Positions 22,281-31,811 of a stretch of 64,000 nt of DNA are shown here, in pieces. The stretch covers positions 124,001 through 188,000 of the forward strand of contig CAMZAM010000002.1 in the NCBI GenBank assembly GCA_947304185.1, in the 5' to 3' direction. A program made the translations under genes and the position numbers. Positions within the stretch are counted from its first letter, which is position 1. Every line of letters begins with the position of its first letter. The notes beneath the pieces were generated by a model. That model saw nothing but the letters and a program-made list of their open reading frames with translations, did not search any database and had not been told where the DNA came from. Source of the DNA: an uncultured Bacteroidales bacterium (lineage in GTDB: Bacteria; Bacteroidota; Bacteroidia; Bacteroidales; F082).

Positions 22281-23553
22281 GTTACATAAGATATCGTTTT
22301 TATTTACCATGATTTTTATCATGGTAAACGGTATTTTTGCGCAATCCGACATATCTTCGCCGTACTCACGCTTCGGCCTCGGAACGATGAGCAAAAACCG
22401 TCCTAACACCATCATGCAAGGCATGGGCGGCATCAGCAACGCCATGAGCGGCAAGCACTTACTCAACAACTCCAACCCTGCCTCCTACGCTGCGATGGAC
22501 TCGCTCACCTTCCTTTTCGACGCCGGATTCTACATGAAATATGTGACTTACCGTACCGTCGACGCCTCCGAAAAAGGCTCCAACGCCTCGTTCGACTACT
22601 TCGACCTCGGATTCGGCGTCACGAAATGGCTCAAAATGGGCATCGGAGTGGCACCTTACAGCAGCCGCGCCTACATCTCGACGGCAAGCTTCGATTTCAT
22701 GTATCCTTATAGCATCGACTATGAAGGTACCGGAGGTCTGAACAAACTCTACTGGGCCGGCGGATTCAAGGTTTACAAAGGATTTTCACTCGGCTTCAAG
22801 CTGAATTATATCTTCGGCAACGTTACCGACGTGACCACGTTGTACTATCCCGCTAACATCTATTTCCATAACGAACGCCGTACCATCAACCTGAGTTTCA
22901 GCGACTTAACCTTCGACTTAGGATTGATGTACAAACATGATATGGATAAAGACCGCAGCATCACCTTTGGTGTCACCTATGGCCTGCCAGCTAACATGAA
23001 CGCACACCGTAACGTGTTTATCCGTACCATGTTCAAAGGCTACGGTTCGAACACCGAGACGCCTATCGACACCATCGTTTACAAAAAAGGTGAAAGGATA
23101 CGGATAAAATACCCGCAGAGCATCGGAGCAGGCATAACATTCCAGAAAAACGAACGCTGGCTTGTCGGCGTCGACTTCAACTGGAGCAACTGGTCGGCAT
23201 TCAGCATGAACGACGTCAGCGACTCGCTGCAGAACTCATGGAATATAGCCGTGGGCGGATCTTATACCCCATTCAATACCACAGTGTCGAACTATTTCCG
23301 TAAGATCACGTACCGCGCGGGATTCCATTATGACCAGACGTTCTTCAACATCTATGGAACATCTATTAATAAATATGGTGTGACCTTCGGATTCGGGCTT
23401 CCAATCCCACGCGCAATGACGTCGCTCAACGTAGCATTCGAATTCGGAAAGATGGGCACAGTCAATAACAACCTCATTCAAGAATCATATTTCAACATGT
23501 CATTCGGTATCTCACTGCGTGACAGATGGTTTGTAAAACGTAGATACAAATAA
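22267..23553 (+). CDS. FadL-like outer membrane beta-barrel protein
   Basis: A 428-residue protein with a signal peptide (about 1-25, ends GIFAQ). The conserved start of the mature protein is SSPYSRFGLG, followed by alternating beta-strand pattern to the end, finishing DRWFVKRRYK. The N-terminal 'MGGISNAM' and 'NNSNPASYAA' blocks are typical of FadL/OmpP1-like proteins of Bacteroidota. Likely an outer-membrane channel for hydrophobic compounds; substrate unknown. It is embedded between coaX and the TPR gene in one transcript. Confidence 0.8.
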   Translation: MTINKLHKISFLFTMIFIMVNGIFAQSDISSPYSRFGLGTMSKNRPNTIMQGMGGISNAMSGKHLLNNSNPASYAAMDSLTFLFDAGFYMKYVTYRTVDASEKGSNASFDYFDLGFGVTKWLKMGIGVAPYSSRAYISTASFDFMYPYSIDYEGTGGLNKLYWAGGFKVYKGFSLGFKLNYIFGNVTDVTTLYYPANIYFHNERRTINLSFSDLTFDLGLMYKHDMDKDRSITFGVTYGLPANMNAHRNVFIRTMFKGYGSNTETPIDTIVYKKGERIRIKYPQSIGAGITFQKNERWLVGVDFNWSNWSAFSMNDVSDSLQNSWNIAVGGSYTPFNTTVSNYFRKITYRAGFHYDQTFFNIYGTSINKYGVTFGFGLPIPRAMTSLNVAFEFGKMGTVNNNLIQESYFNMSFGISLRDRWFVKRRYK

Positions 23554-23572
23554 CTAAAAAATACTTTTAGAC

Positions 23573-24895
23573 ATGAAATTAAGAAAGATTTTATTCCTCG
23601 GAGCAATTTTATGCATGTCATCAATGGCATTTGCACAAAACTCAGAATGCGACGCTGACATCTCAGTCTACAGAGAAGCATTCAAACAATGGGACGGTAA
23701 GACATCATCGGCTAACCCAGTGATGGTTCAAGCATGGAGAAGAGTTTTCATCAACTGCCCAAGCTACAAAGAGAGAACACTCACCGACGGTACAAAAATC
23801 GTCAACAACGCTCTCATCAGAAGCACCAACGACCCTGCTTTGAAAGAGAAATACATCGATACTCTCGTGATGGTTTACGAGACACGTATCCAGTACTTCC
23901 CGAAGAGCGGCGTGGGTAACATCAAAGGACGTATGGGCCTTGACCTCATGGGATACCCTTCACGTATGGAACAGGCTTACACAGCTCTGAAAGAAGCTGT
24001 CGACCTCGAAGGCAACAACAGTAACTACGCCTTCATCGACGGATTGTTCTCAACAACCATCAACATGGTGAAAGCCGGTAAGCTCGATGAAGCCGCCATC
24101 CTCGATGAATACAGCCGTTTGATGGATATCGTCGACTTCAACATCAAGAAATACACCGATGAAGCCAACGAGAAGTCACTCAACAACTACCAGGCTACAA
24201 AAGGCAACCTCGAAGGCGGCGTACAGCCTTACGCAAACTGCGAAGACCTCGTCCGCATCTATCAGAAGAAGTTCGACGCCGAGCCTGATAACGTAGAGCT
24301 CCTCAACAAGATCGCCACAGTTCTCTCAGCAAGAAACTGTGACAAGAGCGACCTCTATCTGGCTGTTGCCATCAAGTTGCATAAACTCAACCCATCACCT
24401 GAATCAGCTTATTTCATCGGCAAGAGATACCTCGTCGACCAGGAATACACCAAGGCTATCAGCTACCTCCTCGAAGCAACAAAGTCAGAGGATACCAAGT
24501 CGGCACAGCAAGCCTATAAGTACCTCGCACAGATCATGCTTAAGGAAGGCAGAGGCGAACAAGGCCGTATCTATGCAAGAAAAGCCATCGAACTCGACAG
24601 AACCGACGGCGAGCCTTACATGATTATCGGTTACCTCTACGCTTCATCAGGTAAAGACTGTAACGCCAACCCATTGCAGTCAAAGGCAGTGTATTGGGCA
24701 GCTGTCGACCAGTTCATCAAAGCCAAGAACGTTGACCCGTCGATCGCTTCAAAGGCTAACGAAATGATCCGCGACTACTCGAAGATGTTCCCAACCAGCG
24801 AAGACGCATTCTTCTATAACGTGTTCGAAGGCGACGAATATCAGGTGGAATGCTGGATTAACGAGACAACAAGGGCAAGATTCTCGAATAATTGA
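23573..24895 (+). CDS. Exported TPR-repeat protein
   Basis: A 440-residue protein with a signal peptide (1-21, ends AFAQ). Helical repeats follow; the clearest TPR-like units are at about 235-265 and 280-390 (ESAYFIGKRYLVDQEY, QAYKYLAQIMLKEG, RIYARKAIELDRTDG). Conserved in this envelope cluster, presumably a periplasmic adaptor; no function is established. The stop TGA overlaps the TTG start of lptC. Confidence 0.85.
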   Translation: MKLRKILFLGAILCMSSMAFAQNSECDADISVYREAFKQWDGKTSSANPVMVQAWRRVFINCPSYKERTLTDGTKIVNNALIRSTNDPALKEKYIDTLVMVYETRIQYFPKSGVGNIKGRMGLDLMGYPSRMEQAYTALKEAVDLEGNNSNYAFIDGLFSTTINMVKAGKLDEAAILDEYSRLMDIVDFNIKKYTDEANEKSLNNYQATKGNLEGGVQPYANCEDLVRIYQKKFDAEPDNVELLNKIATVLSARNCDKSDLYLAVAIKLHKLNPSPESAYFIGKRYLVDQEYTKAISYLLEATKSEDTKSAQQAYKYLAQIMLKEGRGEQGRIYARKAIELDRTDGEPYMIIGYLYASSGKDCNANPLQSKAVYWAAVDQFIKAKNVDPSIASKANEMIRDYSKMFPTSEDAFFYNVFEGDEYQVECWINETTRARFSNN

Positions 24896-25467
24896 AACGA
24901 ATAGCTTATATAGTACTGGAAATCAACATCATAGCACATCTTGTTATGATGTTGTTTTCTTGTGAAAACTCGATGAAGGATGTCAAGCAGTTCATCGACT
25001 ACGACACTATTTCCGGTCTGATGGCATACGACGTAGTCATCGAACGCAGCGACTCGGGCATGCTCGTGGCTAAGCTCTCAGCTCCAGTGATGCGCAGCCT
25101 CGACGTCGAGAGTGCCGACAGCTCGATGCTTGAATTTCCTAAGGGTTTCACAGCCTATATGTTCGACATAGGCGACACCGTCCCGACCTCTATGATACGC
25201 GGCGACTACGGCGTGAATTACGAGAAGAAAGAACTCGTGATAGCACAGCATAACGTTGTGGTAACCAATATGAAGACTCAAGAGACGCTGGAGACGGAGA
25301 CACTGTTCTGGGATCAGAAGAAAAAGAAGATTTATACAAGTAATTTTGTCAAGATTTCAAGTCCCGACAAGATTATTTTCGGCGATAGCCTGACGGCCAA
25401 CGAAGACTTCTCACGACGTGAGATTTTCGGCATCAGGGCTACTATTGAGGTGGATGAAGATGAGTAA
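24892..25467 (+). CDS. lptC: LptC-family LPS transport protein
   Basis: A 191-residue protein. The likely start is TTG 24892, overlapping the previous stop (TTGA). An N-terminal hydrophobic segment has a lipobox-like LFSC at about residue 24, and the LptC-type body includes SGLMAYDVVIERSD and VVVTNMKTQETLETETLFWD followed by a YTSNFVKI strand. LptC receives lipopolysaccharide from the LptBFG pump at the inner membrane. The lipobox would make it a lipoprotein rather than a single-span protein, as in other Bacteroidota. Position between the TPR and CNNM genes is usual. Confidence 0.85.
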   Translation: MKRIAYIVLEINIIAHLVMMLFSCENSMKDVKQFIDYDTISGLMAYDVVIERSDSGMLVAKLSAPVMRSLDVESADSSMLEFPKGFTAYMFDIGDTVPTSMIRGDYGVNYEKKELVIAQHNVVVTNMKTQETLETETLFWDQKKKKIYTSNFVKISSPDKIIFGDSLTANEDFSRREIFGIRATIEVDEDE

Positions 25468-26725
25468 CTGGCTGGTAATCATAATATCACTGTTTGCTTC
25501 GGCGCTCTTCTCGGGCGTCGAGATTTCGTTTATCAGCTCCAACCGACTGATGCTCGAACTCGACCTGAAAAAGAAACGCTTCTCGGCCAAGCTTATCAAC
25601 CATTTTGTGAGACACCAGTCGCAGTTTATGGGCTGCATCCTCATCGGAAACAATATCGCCAACGTGATTTATGGCATCGCGATGGCCAAAATGCTGGGCA
25701 ACCCGATACGTCAGATACTCCCCGATGCCATCAACAATGAATTCGTCGTGCTGCTCTGTCAAACCATCATCTCCACACTGTTGGTGCTATTCATCGCAGA
25801 GTTCATCCCGAAGACGCTCAGCCGCCTCAACCCCAATGGCCTCATGAAGACGATGTCACTCCCGATGATGATATTGTACATCGTTCTTTACCCGTTGATA
25901 TTCATCTACATAGGCATCTCCGAGCTTATAATAAAATATATCTTCAGGATGAAAATCGCACCTGAAGATTATAAACTCACTCCTATCGACCTCAACGACT
26001 ATCTCAAAGAATATGCCGACCCTAACGAGGAAGACGAAGACATACAGCAAGGTATCGAATTATTCCAAAATGCTCTTGATTTTCAGACAGTTAAGCTTCG
26101 CGAATGCATGCAGCCACGTAACGAGATTCAAGCTATCGAAATCAATGAGAGCATGGATGAGGTGAAGAAGGTTTTTGAGGAGACTAAACACTCGAAAATC
26201 CTTGTGTACGAAGGCAATATCGACAATATCATCGGTTATATCCATATCAACGATTTGCTCCTTGGCGGGAATGATATACGCAAGAAAATCCGCCAGATCG
26301 AGTTTTATCCCGAAACCTATGGCGCCAAAGAACTTCTGCAGCGACTTTCGAAGAAACGTCAGAGCATAGCGGTGGTTGTCGATGAGTTCGGCGGCACGGC
26401 TGGCATCATCACCACTGAAGACCTCGTGGAAGAGATTTTCGGAGAGATTGAAGACGAATACGACGAGGAAGACGACATCGAGAAGACCATCAACGAAAAC
26501 GACCGTATTTTCTCGGCAAGACTGGAAATTGACTACCTCAACAAGACTTATAAATATGATTTCCCGGAGTCGGATGACTACGAGACGCTGGCAGGTTATA
26601 TCATTCATTATCACGAAAGTATACCCAAAACCGGCGAAGAAATAGCCATCGGCAACTATATTTTCAAAATCATCAAGGCCTCTGAGACCAAGTTGGAGGA
26701 AGTGGAAATCAAGAATAATCAATGA
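25454..26725 (+). CDS. CNNM/CorC (HlyC) family transporter-like protein
   Basis: About 423 residues. An N-terminal CNNM domain (three or four membrane helices, with SGVEISFISSNRL at about 21), two CBS domains (about 205-330; MQPRNEIQAIEI, VVVDEFGGTAGIITTEDLVEEIFGEI) and a C-terminal CorC/HlyC domain (about 345-423). Family members are linked to magnesium or cobalt export. Gliding protein GldE is a close relative in Bacteroidota; no other gliding gene adjoins it. The start overlaps lptC by about 14 bases (ATG 25454) or 8 (ATG 25460). Confidence 0.88.
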   Translation: MKMSNWLVIIISLFASALFSGVEISFISSNRLMLELDLKKKRFSAKLINHFVRHQSQFMGCILIGNNIANVIYGIAMAKMLGNPIRQILPDAINNEFVVLLCQTIISTLLVLFIAEFIPKTLSRLNPNGLMKTMSLPMMILYIVLYPLIFIYIGISELIIKYIFRMKIAPEDYKLTPIDLNDYLKEYADPNEEDEDIQQGIELFQNALDFQTVKLRECMQPRNEIQAIEINESMDEVKKVFEETKHSKILVYEGNIDNIIGYIHINDLLLGGNDIRKKIRQIEFYPETYGAKELLQRLSKKRQSIAVVVDEFGGTAGIITTEDLVEEIFGEIEDEYDEEDDIEKTINENDRIFSARLEIDYLNKTYKYDFPESDDYETLAGYIIHYHESIPKTGEEIAIGNYIFKIIKASETKLEEVEIKNNQ

Positions 26726-26771
26726 GTTAGCATATTTTTTACAAAAATGTTGTAGGTATTGACATTTTTCG

Positions 26772-26779
26772 TAAATTTG
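26772..26779 (+). promoter_or_regulatory. Promoter (-33 TTG and -7 TAAATTTG) of the PpiD-like gene
   Basis: TAAATTTG at 26772-26779 with a TTG at 26750-26752, a spacing of 19 bases, matches the full Bacteroidota promoter. The ATG is 50 bases downstream. Confidence 0.7.
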
Positions 26780-26829
26780 CAGGCTCAAAATTAATGTAAG
26801 AAAATAATAAAATAAAATAGAATAAAACT

Positions 26830-28608
26830 ATGGCAGCAATTGGAAGAATCAGACAACACTATGGTATCTTAGTGATTATCATTGGTTTAGCTCTTTTGGC
26901 TTTTGTTTTAGGTGACTTGATGAAGAGCTCAGGCTCTAGAAGAACCACCGACGTGGCAGTGGTGAACGGCGAGAAAGTCACTTATCAGGACTATGAAAAC
27001 AAAGTTCAGCAGGTTGTAAACTACCAGAAGAGCATCAACAAGAACCTTACACGTGATGACGAATTCAACATCCGCAACAGCGTTCTTAACGAGATGATTA
27101 AAGACATCATCATGAAGAAAGAGTACAAGTCATTGGGTCTCACAGTCTCTAACGACGAGCTCATGGATATGTTCGTTGGCGACAATCCTAACCAATACGT
27201 CGTCAGAAACTTCTCCGATGAGAATGGTAACTTCGACAGAGACGGCCTGATTCAGACTCTCGAGAACTTCTACGATATGCCTGTTGAGTTCCAGGAATGG
27301 TGGCTCAACCTCGAGAACTACATCTCTGAAGAGAGAATGTCTGAGAAATATCAGAGCCTCCTTGCTCACTGCTACTATCTGCCTAAGAAGATGGCTGACA
27401 GATACAACGACAACAAGAATCTCAAGAGAGAAGCCGAGACTTACGTGGTGCGCTACGTCTCTATCCCTGATTCAACAGTTGTTGTTACCGAGCAGGATCA
27501 GAAAGCTTACTACGACAAGTACTACAAGAAATATCCAACCGACGAGATGCGTGGTATCGACTACGTTATCTTCGAGGTGAAGCCGTCAGAGGCCGACAGA
27601 GAGACAGCAAAGAATTATATCGAAAATCTGAAATCTGAGTTCGCTGAGACAACAACAGTTCGCAGCTTCGTCAACTATCTCTCAGACACCGACGCTCCTT
27701 TCGACAGCACATGGATGAAGGCATCGGAATATCCTGTTGAGCTTGAAGAAGCCATCGCCAACAACGAAGTGGGCTTCGTTTACGGACCATACGAGGACAA
27801 CGGCGCTTTCAACGCAGCCAGAATCCTTGGCAAAGAGATGCGTAACGACACATTGTGGGCTTCAGTGGCCATCGTCAAACGTGAAATTACAGCTGGTGAT
27901 GAGACCGACAGAGCAGTGTTCGCCGAGGTGAACAGATTCGTCACCGAGAACAAGACAGCTGAAGAGTTCAACAACGCCGTCGAGACATTAGGCCTCAACA
28001 AGCGTACCTACCAGACACTCAGAAAGAGCACCAACCGCATCGCCGGTATCAACTACTCACGCGAGATCGTCCGCTGGGCTTTCCAGGATGGCGTGAAAGT
28101 TGGCGACATCTCAAAGGTGTTTCCTATCGAAAACATGTACGTGGTTGCAGTTCTTACAAAGATCGTTCCTGAAGGCTATACACCTTACGAGGATCTCATC
28201 AAGAACCACAGCAATCAGATCATGAAGGAGAAGAAAGGTCAGATGATTGCTGAAAAAGCTAAGGCTTACGGCGACGACTTCGACAGAATGATCCAAGAGC
28301 TCAACGGCGAGAAGATCGATGTTAAAGACATCTCTTACGACAACCGCGGCTTCGGTAGCTTAGGCGTTGAAGAGAAGATCGGCGGAACAGCCCTCGGCAT
28401 CAAGGAAAACGTGTTCTCAAAACCAATCGAAGGCGGTAACGCATATGCCATCGTGAAGGTCACCAAGACCATCCCGGCTGGCGCCACCGACTACAACGCA
28501 TTGCGCACAGCAGGCAAGGCCACATACACAAACACTGTGACCAACAACGCCTACAACGCATTGTTCGAGAACGCCAAAATCGAGAACAACGGAATCTTGT
28601 TCTACTAA
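26830..28608 (+). CDS. PpiD/SurA-N-type periplasmic chaperone lacking the parvulin domain
   Basis: A 592-residue protein. One N-terminal membrane anchor (GILVIIIGLALLAFVLGDLM), then the SurA-N/PpiD helical domain (VAVVNGEKVTYQDY) and the long helical body. In Bacteroidota relatives of about 700 residues a parvulin prolyl isomerase domain (SHILI...) follows the YGPYE-type strand. Here the sequence passes straight from VYGPYEDNGAFNAARI to RNDTLWASVAIVKREI, the part that normally comes after it. So the catalytic domain is missing and only chaperone parts remain. Own promoter; terminator at 28632-28667. Confidence 0.85.
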   Translation: MAAIGRIRQHYGILVIIIGLALLAFVLGDLMKSSGSRRTTDVAVVNGEKVTYQDYENKVQQVVNYQKSINKNLTRDDEFNIRNSVLNEMIKDIIMKKEYKSLGLTVSNDELMDMFVGDNPNQYVVRNFSDENGNFDRDGLIQTLENFYDMPVEFQEWWLNLENYISEERMSEKYQSLLAHCYYLPKKMADRYNDNKNLKREAETYVVRYVSIPDSTVVVTEQDQKAYYDKYYKKYPTDEMRGIDYVIFEVKPSEADRETAKNYIENLKSEFAETTTVRSFVNYLSDTDAPFDSTWMKASEYPVELEEAIANNEVGFVYGPYEDNGAFNAARILGKEMRNDTLWASVAIVKREITAGDETDRAVFAEVNRFVTENKTAEEFNNAVETLGLNKRTYQTLRKSTNRIAGINYSREIVRWAFQDGVKVGDISKVFPIENMYVVAVLTKIVPEGYTPYEDLIKNHSNQIMKEKKGQMIAEKAKAYGDDFDRMIQELNGEKIDVKDISYDNRGFGSLGVEEKIGGTALGIKENVFSKPIEGGNAYAIVKVTKTIPAGATDYNALRTAGKATYTNTVTNNAYNALFENAKIENNGILFY

Positions 28609-28631
28609 TTCCAGTTCTAACGAAAAAAATT

Positions 28632-28667
28632 GTAGAGACGATGTGAACATCGTCTCTACTTTTTTTA
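28632..28667 (+). terminator. Terminator after the PpiD-like gene
   Basis: A 12-bp perfect stem (GTAGAGACGATG with CATCGTCTCTAC), loop TGAA, then an eight-T run. Its GTAGAGACG word recurs in the hairpin at 49111-49145. Confidence 0.9.
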
Positions 28668-28675
28668 TATATTTG
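28668..28675 (+). promoter_or_regulatory. -7 promoter word of mraY
   Basis: TATATTTG, 26 bases before ATG 28702, directly after the preceding terminator. Confidence 0.6.
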
Positions 28676-28701
28676 CCATTGATTTTAAACTACAATAAAC
28701 T

Positions 28702-30087
28702 ATGTTCTACTACCTCTTTCAATATCTTAAAACGTTAGGTTTCCCGGGCGCAGGCGTCTTCACCTACGTCACCTTCCGTGCCGTGGCGGCCGCAATCGTA
28801 GCCCTCGTAGTGTCGGTGCTCTTCGGTAAATATTTCATCAGAAGGATGCAACGGAAGAAGATCTACGAAAACCAACGTAAAGGCTTGACCGACAACGCCA
28901 TCGAGGTCAGCGAAGAAGATCTGAAGATGCAGCAGGACAACAAAGCCTTCTTCGACGCCCTGTCACCTGAAGAACAGAAGCTGCCGAAGTCACAGCTCGA
29001 GAAGTCGAAAGACCCATATAATATAGGTAAGAAGAACGTCCCTACATTCGGCGGCGTCATCATCATATTCGCTATCCTGATGTCATGTCTGTTCGTCGGA
29101 AAGATCCATAACATCTATCTCATCCTGATGATAGCCACCACGCTGATCCTTGGCACGCTGGGCTTTATCGACGATTACATCAAAACGTTTAAAGGCAACA
29201 AAGACGGTCTTAAGAAATGGCAGAAACTCGCCGGACAGGTCTTCATCGGCCTCCTCGTCGGCCTCACGCTGCGTTTCCATCCGGCTGTAGTGGTCAACGA
29301 GACAGTGGCGACACGCATCGAGAACAACAAAGAAATTGTGGTGAAGTCACCCGACGTCAAGTCGACACGTACCACCATACCTTTCTTTAAGAGTTATAAC
29401 TTCAACTACGCCGACTTGTTCAGCTGGACCGGCGACCAATGGAAATACCGTTTCGGCTGGATTTTCTTCGTGTTTTTCACAGCATTCATCGTGGCGGCAG
29501 TGTCTAACGGCTCGAACCTCAACGATGGCTTGGACGGCATGGCAGCAGGTAACTCGGCAATAATCGGACTGGCGCTGGCTGTGTTTGCCTACATCTCCAG
29601 TAACGCGGTGCTGGCGGGGCACCTCAACCTGATGTTTGTACCCGGCAGTGAAGAGGTCGTGGTATTTCTGGCAGCCTTCGTCGGCGCACTGATAGGCTAT
29701 CTGTGGTATAACTCCTTCCCTGCCCAGATCTTCATGGGCGACACGGGCAGCCTGACCATCGGCGGCATCATCGCGGTGACAGCCATCATCATCCACAAGG
29801 AGCTGCTGCTGATAATACTCTGCGGCATGTTTATCTTCGAGATGGTGGCAAACCTCGACACCAACATCTTCATCAGACGTGGCAAGAAAAGCCGTGTGTT
29901 CAAATGCGCACCGGCACATGACCACTACCGCACCTCATACAGGTTTTTCAAAAACAGATGGGGCAACGCGAAGGTGATGTTCAAAGGCAACGGCATACTC
30001 CAGCACGAGGTGAAGATCACCATCCGCTTCTGGATCGTGACGATACTGCTCGCAGCCTTGTCGCTGATGACGTTGAAGATCAGATAA
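28702..30087 (+). CDS. mraY: Phospho-N-acetylmuramoyl-pentapeptide-transferase
   Basis: A 461-residue protein with ten membrane helices. Key blocks are VPTFGGVIII, LGFIDDYIKTFK (metal Asp pair), SNGSNLNDGLDGMAAGNS (catalytic loop), MGDTGSLTIGG and, in place of the usual HHH, PAHDHYRTS followed by a 25-residue insertion; this HDH form is normal in Bacteroides-type MraY. It transfers phospho-MurNAc-pentapeptide from UDP to undecaprenyl phosphate, making lipid I. It stands alone here rather than in a mur/fts cluster, with its own promoter. Confidence 0.95.
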   Translation: MFYYLFQYLKTLGFPGAGVFTYVTFRAVAAAIVALVVSVLFGKYFIRRMQRKKIYENQRKGLTDNAIEVSEEDLKMQQDNKAFFDALSPEEQKLPKSQLEKSKDPYNIGKKNVPTFGGVIIIFAILMSCLFVGKIHNIYLILMIATTLILGTLGFIDDYIKTFKGNKDGLKKWQKLAGQVFIGLLVGLTLRFHPAVVVNETVATRIENNKEIVVKSPDVKSTRTTIPFFKSYNFNYADLFSWTGDQWKYRFGWIFFVFFTAFIVAAVSNGSNLNDGLDGMAAGNSAIIGLALAVFAYISSNAVLAGHLNLMFVPGSEEVVVFLAAFVGALIGYLWYNSFPAQIFMGDTGSLTIGGIIAVTAIIIHKELLLIILCGMFIFEMVANLDTNIFIRRGKKSRVFKCAPAHDHYRTSYRFFKNRWGNAKVMFKGNGILQHEVKITIRFWIVTILLAALSLMTLKIR

Positions 30088-30095
30088 TCAGTTAT

Positions 30096-31217
30096 TTAGC
30101 ACATCTCAAGCACCGCGTCGGTGACGTACTTAAGTTGTTCGTCGGTGAACTCGGTGTGGATTGGCAGTGCCATCACATGGTCGCAGAGATACTCGCAGAC
30201 CGGGAAGTCGCCTTTCTTGTAGCGCGGGTCGGCGTAGGCTTTCTGCATGTGAAGCGCCACCGGATAATAGATGGCGCAGGCGATGCCTTTCGACTGCAGA
30301 TGCTCCATCACCTTGGCACGGTCTAAGTCCTTGAGCACCACCACATACTGGTGATACACGTGGTCGGTAAACGGAGCCGTCTTAGGTGTGACGATCTTGT
30401 CGGTCTGAGCAAAGGCTTTCTCGTAGTAGGCCGCTGCATACTGACGCGCCTTGATATATTCGTCGAGATGTTTCAACTTGATATCCAAAACGGCTGCCTG
30501 GATGGCGTCGAGACGAGAGTTAACTCCCACATAATCATGATAATAGCGAGTTTTCATGCCATGGTTCACAACCACACGCATCATATCGGCGAGAGCGTCG
30601 TCGTTGGTGAAGATAGCACCACCGTCGCCATAGCAACCAAGGTTCTTTGATGGGAAGAACGAGGTGCAGCCGATGTTTCCGATAGTTCCCGACTTCTTCA
30701 CAGTGCCGTCTTTGAATGTGTAGTTGGCACCGATGGCCTGTGCATCATCTTCAACGACGTACAGGTTATGACGCTTGGCGATGTCCATGATGGCATCCAT
30801 GTTGGCACACTGACCGAAGAGATGCACAGGCACGATTGCCTTGGTGCGCGGAGTGATAGCACGTTCAACAGCCTCAGGGTCAATACAATAAGTCTCCATA
30901 TCGACATCAACAACCACAGGTGTGAGGCGCAGCAAGGCAACCACCTCTGCAGTGGCTATAAAGGTGAATGACGTCGTGATGACCTCATCGCCAGGTTTCA
31001 AGCCGAGACCCATCATTGCAACCTGCAGAGCATCGGTGCCGTTGGCACATGGAATCACGTGTTTCACATTAAGATATGCCTGTAAATCTTCTTGGAATTT
31101 CTGGACAAAAGGACCGCCGATGAAGCCGCCTGTCGATAATATCTGCTGAATGGAAGCATCCACCTCAGCCTTGATTTTGTTGTATTGACCAACGAGGTCA
31201 ACCATTGGAATTTTCAT
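30096..31217 (-). CDS. DegT/DnrJ/EryC1 family PLP sugar aminotransferase
   Basis: A 373-residue fold-type I aminotransferase. N-terminal VDLVGQYNKIKAEVD, PLP-binding NGTDALQVAM, DDAQAIGA (the Asp that holds PLP nitrogen), and Schiff-base Lys in FFPSKNLGCYGDGG (about Lys189). It most resembles the WbpE-type branch that aminates 3-keto nucleotide sugars for surface polysaccharides. No other sugar gene adjoins it, so the exact product cannot be named. Converges on mraY with 8 bases between stops. Confidence 0.9.
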   Translation of the reverse strand: MKIPMVDLVGQYNKIKAEVDASIQQILSTGGFIGGPFVQKFQEDLQAYLNVKHVIPCANGTDALQVAMMGLGLKPGDEVITTSFTFIATAEVVALLRLTPVVVDVDMETYCIDPEAVERAITPRTKAIVPVHLFGQCANMDAIMDIAKRHNLYVVEDDAQAIGANYTFKDGTVKKSGTIGNIGCTSFFPSKNLGCYGDGGAIFTNDDALADMMRVVVNHGMKTRYYHDYVGVNSRLDAIQAAVLDIKLKHLDEYIKARQYAAAYYEKAFAQTDKIVTPKTAPFTDHVYHQYVVVLKDLDRAKVMEHLQSKGIACAIYYPVALHMQKAYADPRYKKGDFPVCEYLCDHVMALPIHTEFTDEQLKYVTDAVLEMC

Positions 31218-31293
31218 AGTTTTTCTATTTTAAAGATGCAAAAATAATAAAATTCTTAAAAATTATTCTAAAAAAATGCATTTTTTCAGAAAT

Positions 31294-31436
31294 CGTCATT
31301 TCGAGCGTAATGAAATGAAGTCGAGAAATCCTCCATCCGAAAAACCTTGTATTTTAGTAAAAATCAAGTTTTTGCTACTATTTATTGCTCATTCTAAAAA
31401 GGATTTCTCCACTCCCTATGGTCGGTCGAAATGACA
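31294..31436. repeat. Palindromic dispersed repeat, full copy 1
   Basis: The ends are CGTCATTTCGA (31294-31304) and TCGAAATGAC (31426-31435) in inverted orientation. Inside are GAAGTCGAGAAATCC and GGATTTCTCCACTCC, again inverted, around an AT-rich centre. It occupies most of the 332-base gene-free stretch between the aminotransferase and rpmB. No coding region. Confidence 0.8.
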
Positions 31437-31494
31437 TATTGATAGTCTTCAATTATTTTTTTCAAAAAAATGTAAATCATATCAAAAAAAGTTG

Positions 31495-31502
31495 TAATTT
31501 TG
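31495..31502 (+). promoter_or_regulatory. -7 promoter word of rpmB
   Basis: TAATTTTG, 47 bases before ATG 31550. Confidence 0.65.
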
Positions 31503-31549
31503 CAGTCCGTTTCGTAAAGGGAAATAAGAACAAATAAAATATTAGAAAA

Positions 31550-31792
31550 ATGTCAAGAATTTGTCAGATTACAGGTAAGAAGGTCATCAGTGGAAACAAC
31601 GTTTCTCACTCAAACAAAAAGACCAAGAGAACATTCCAGCCTAACTTGAAGATAAAGAGATTCTACGTTCCGGAGTGGAATGAATGGGTTGTTTTGAAAG
31701 TTTCTGCAGCAGGTTTGCGCACCATCGACAAGAAGGGTGTTTACCAGGCAATGGTTGACGCAGCAAAGGATGGTAACCTTAACCGCTGGTAA
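31550..31792 (+). CDS. rpmB: 50S ribosomal protein L28
   Basis: An 80-residue basic protein starting MSRICQITGKKVISG, with NVSHSNKKTKRTFQPN, the standard L28 N-terminal pattern. Full length for Bacteroidota. In many relatives rpmB is followed by rpmG (L33) and a small basic protein; here a terminator and then a TonB receptor follow instead, so L33 must be elsewhere. Single-gene transcript. Confidence 0.97.
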   Translation: MSRICQITGKKVISGNNVSHSNKKTKRTFQPNLKIKRFYVPEWNEWVVLKVSAAGLRTIDKKGVYQAMVDAAKDGNLNRW

Positions 31793-31811
31793 GATATGAA
31801 ATTTTAAGAAG

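Noticed and set aside
29347-29925. Long open frame antisense to mraY (192 codons)
   Set aside because: Cys/His/Val-rich composition typical of the reverse strand of a gene with this codon use; no family words.
29899-29990. MraY with HDH instead of HHH and a 25-residue insertion
   Set aside because: The MraY of Bacteroides that I recall has the same HDH motif and insertion, so it is normal for the group.
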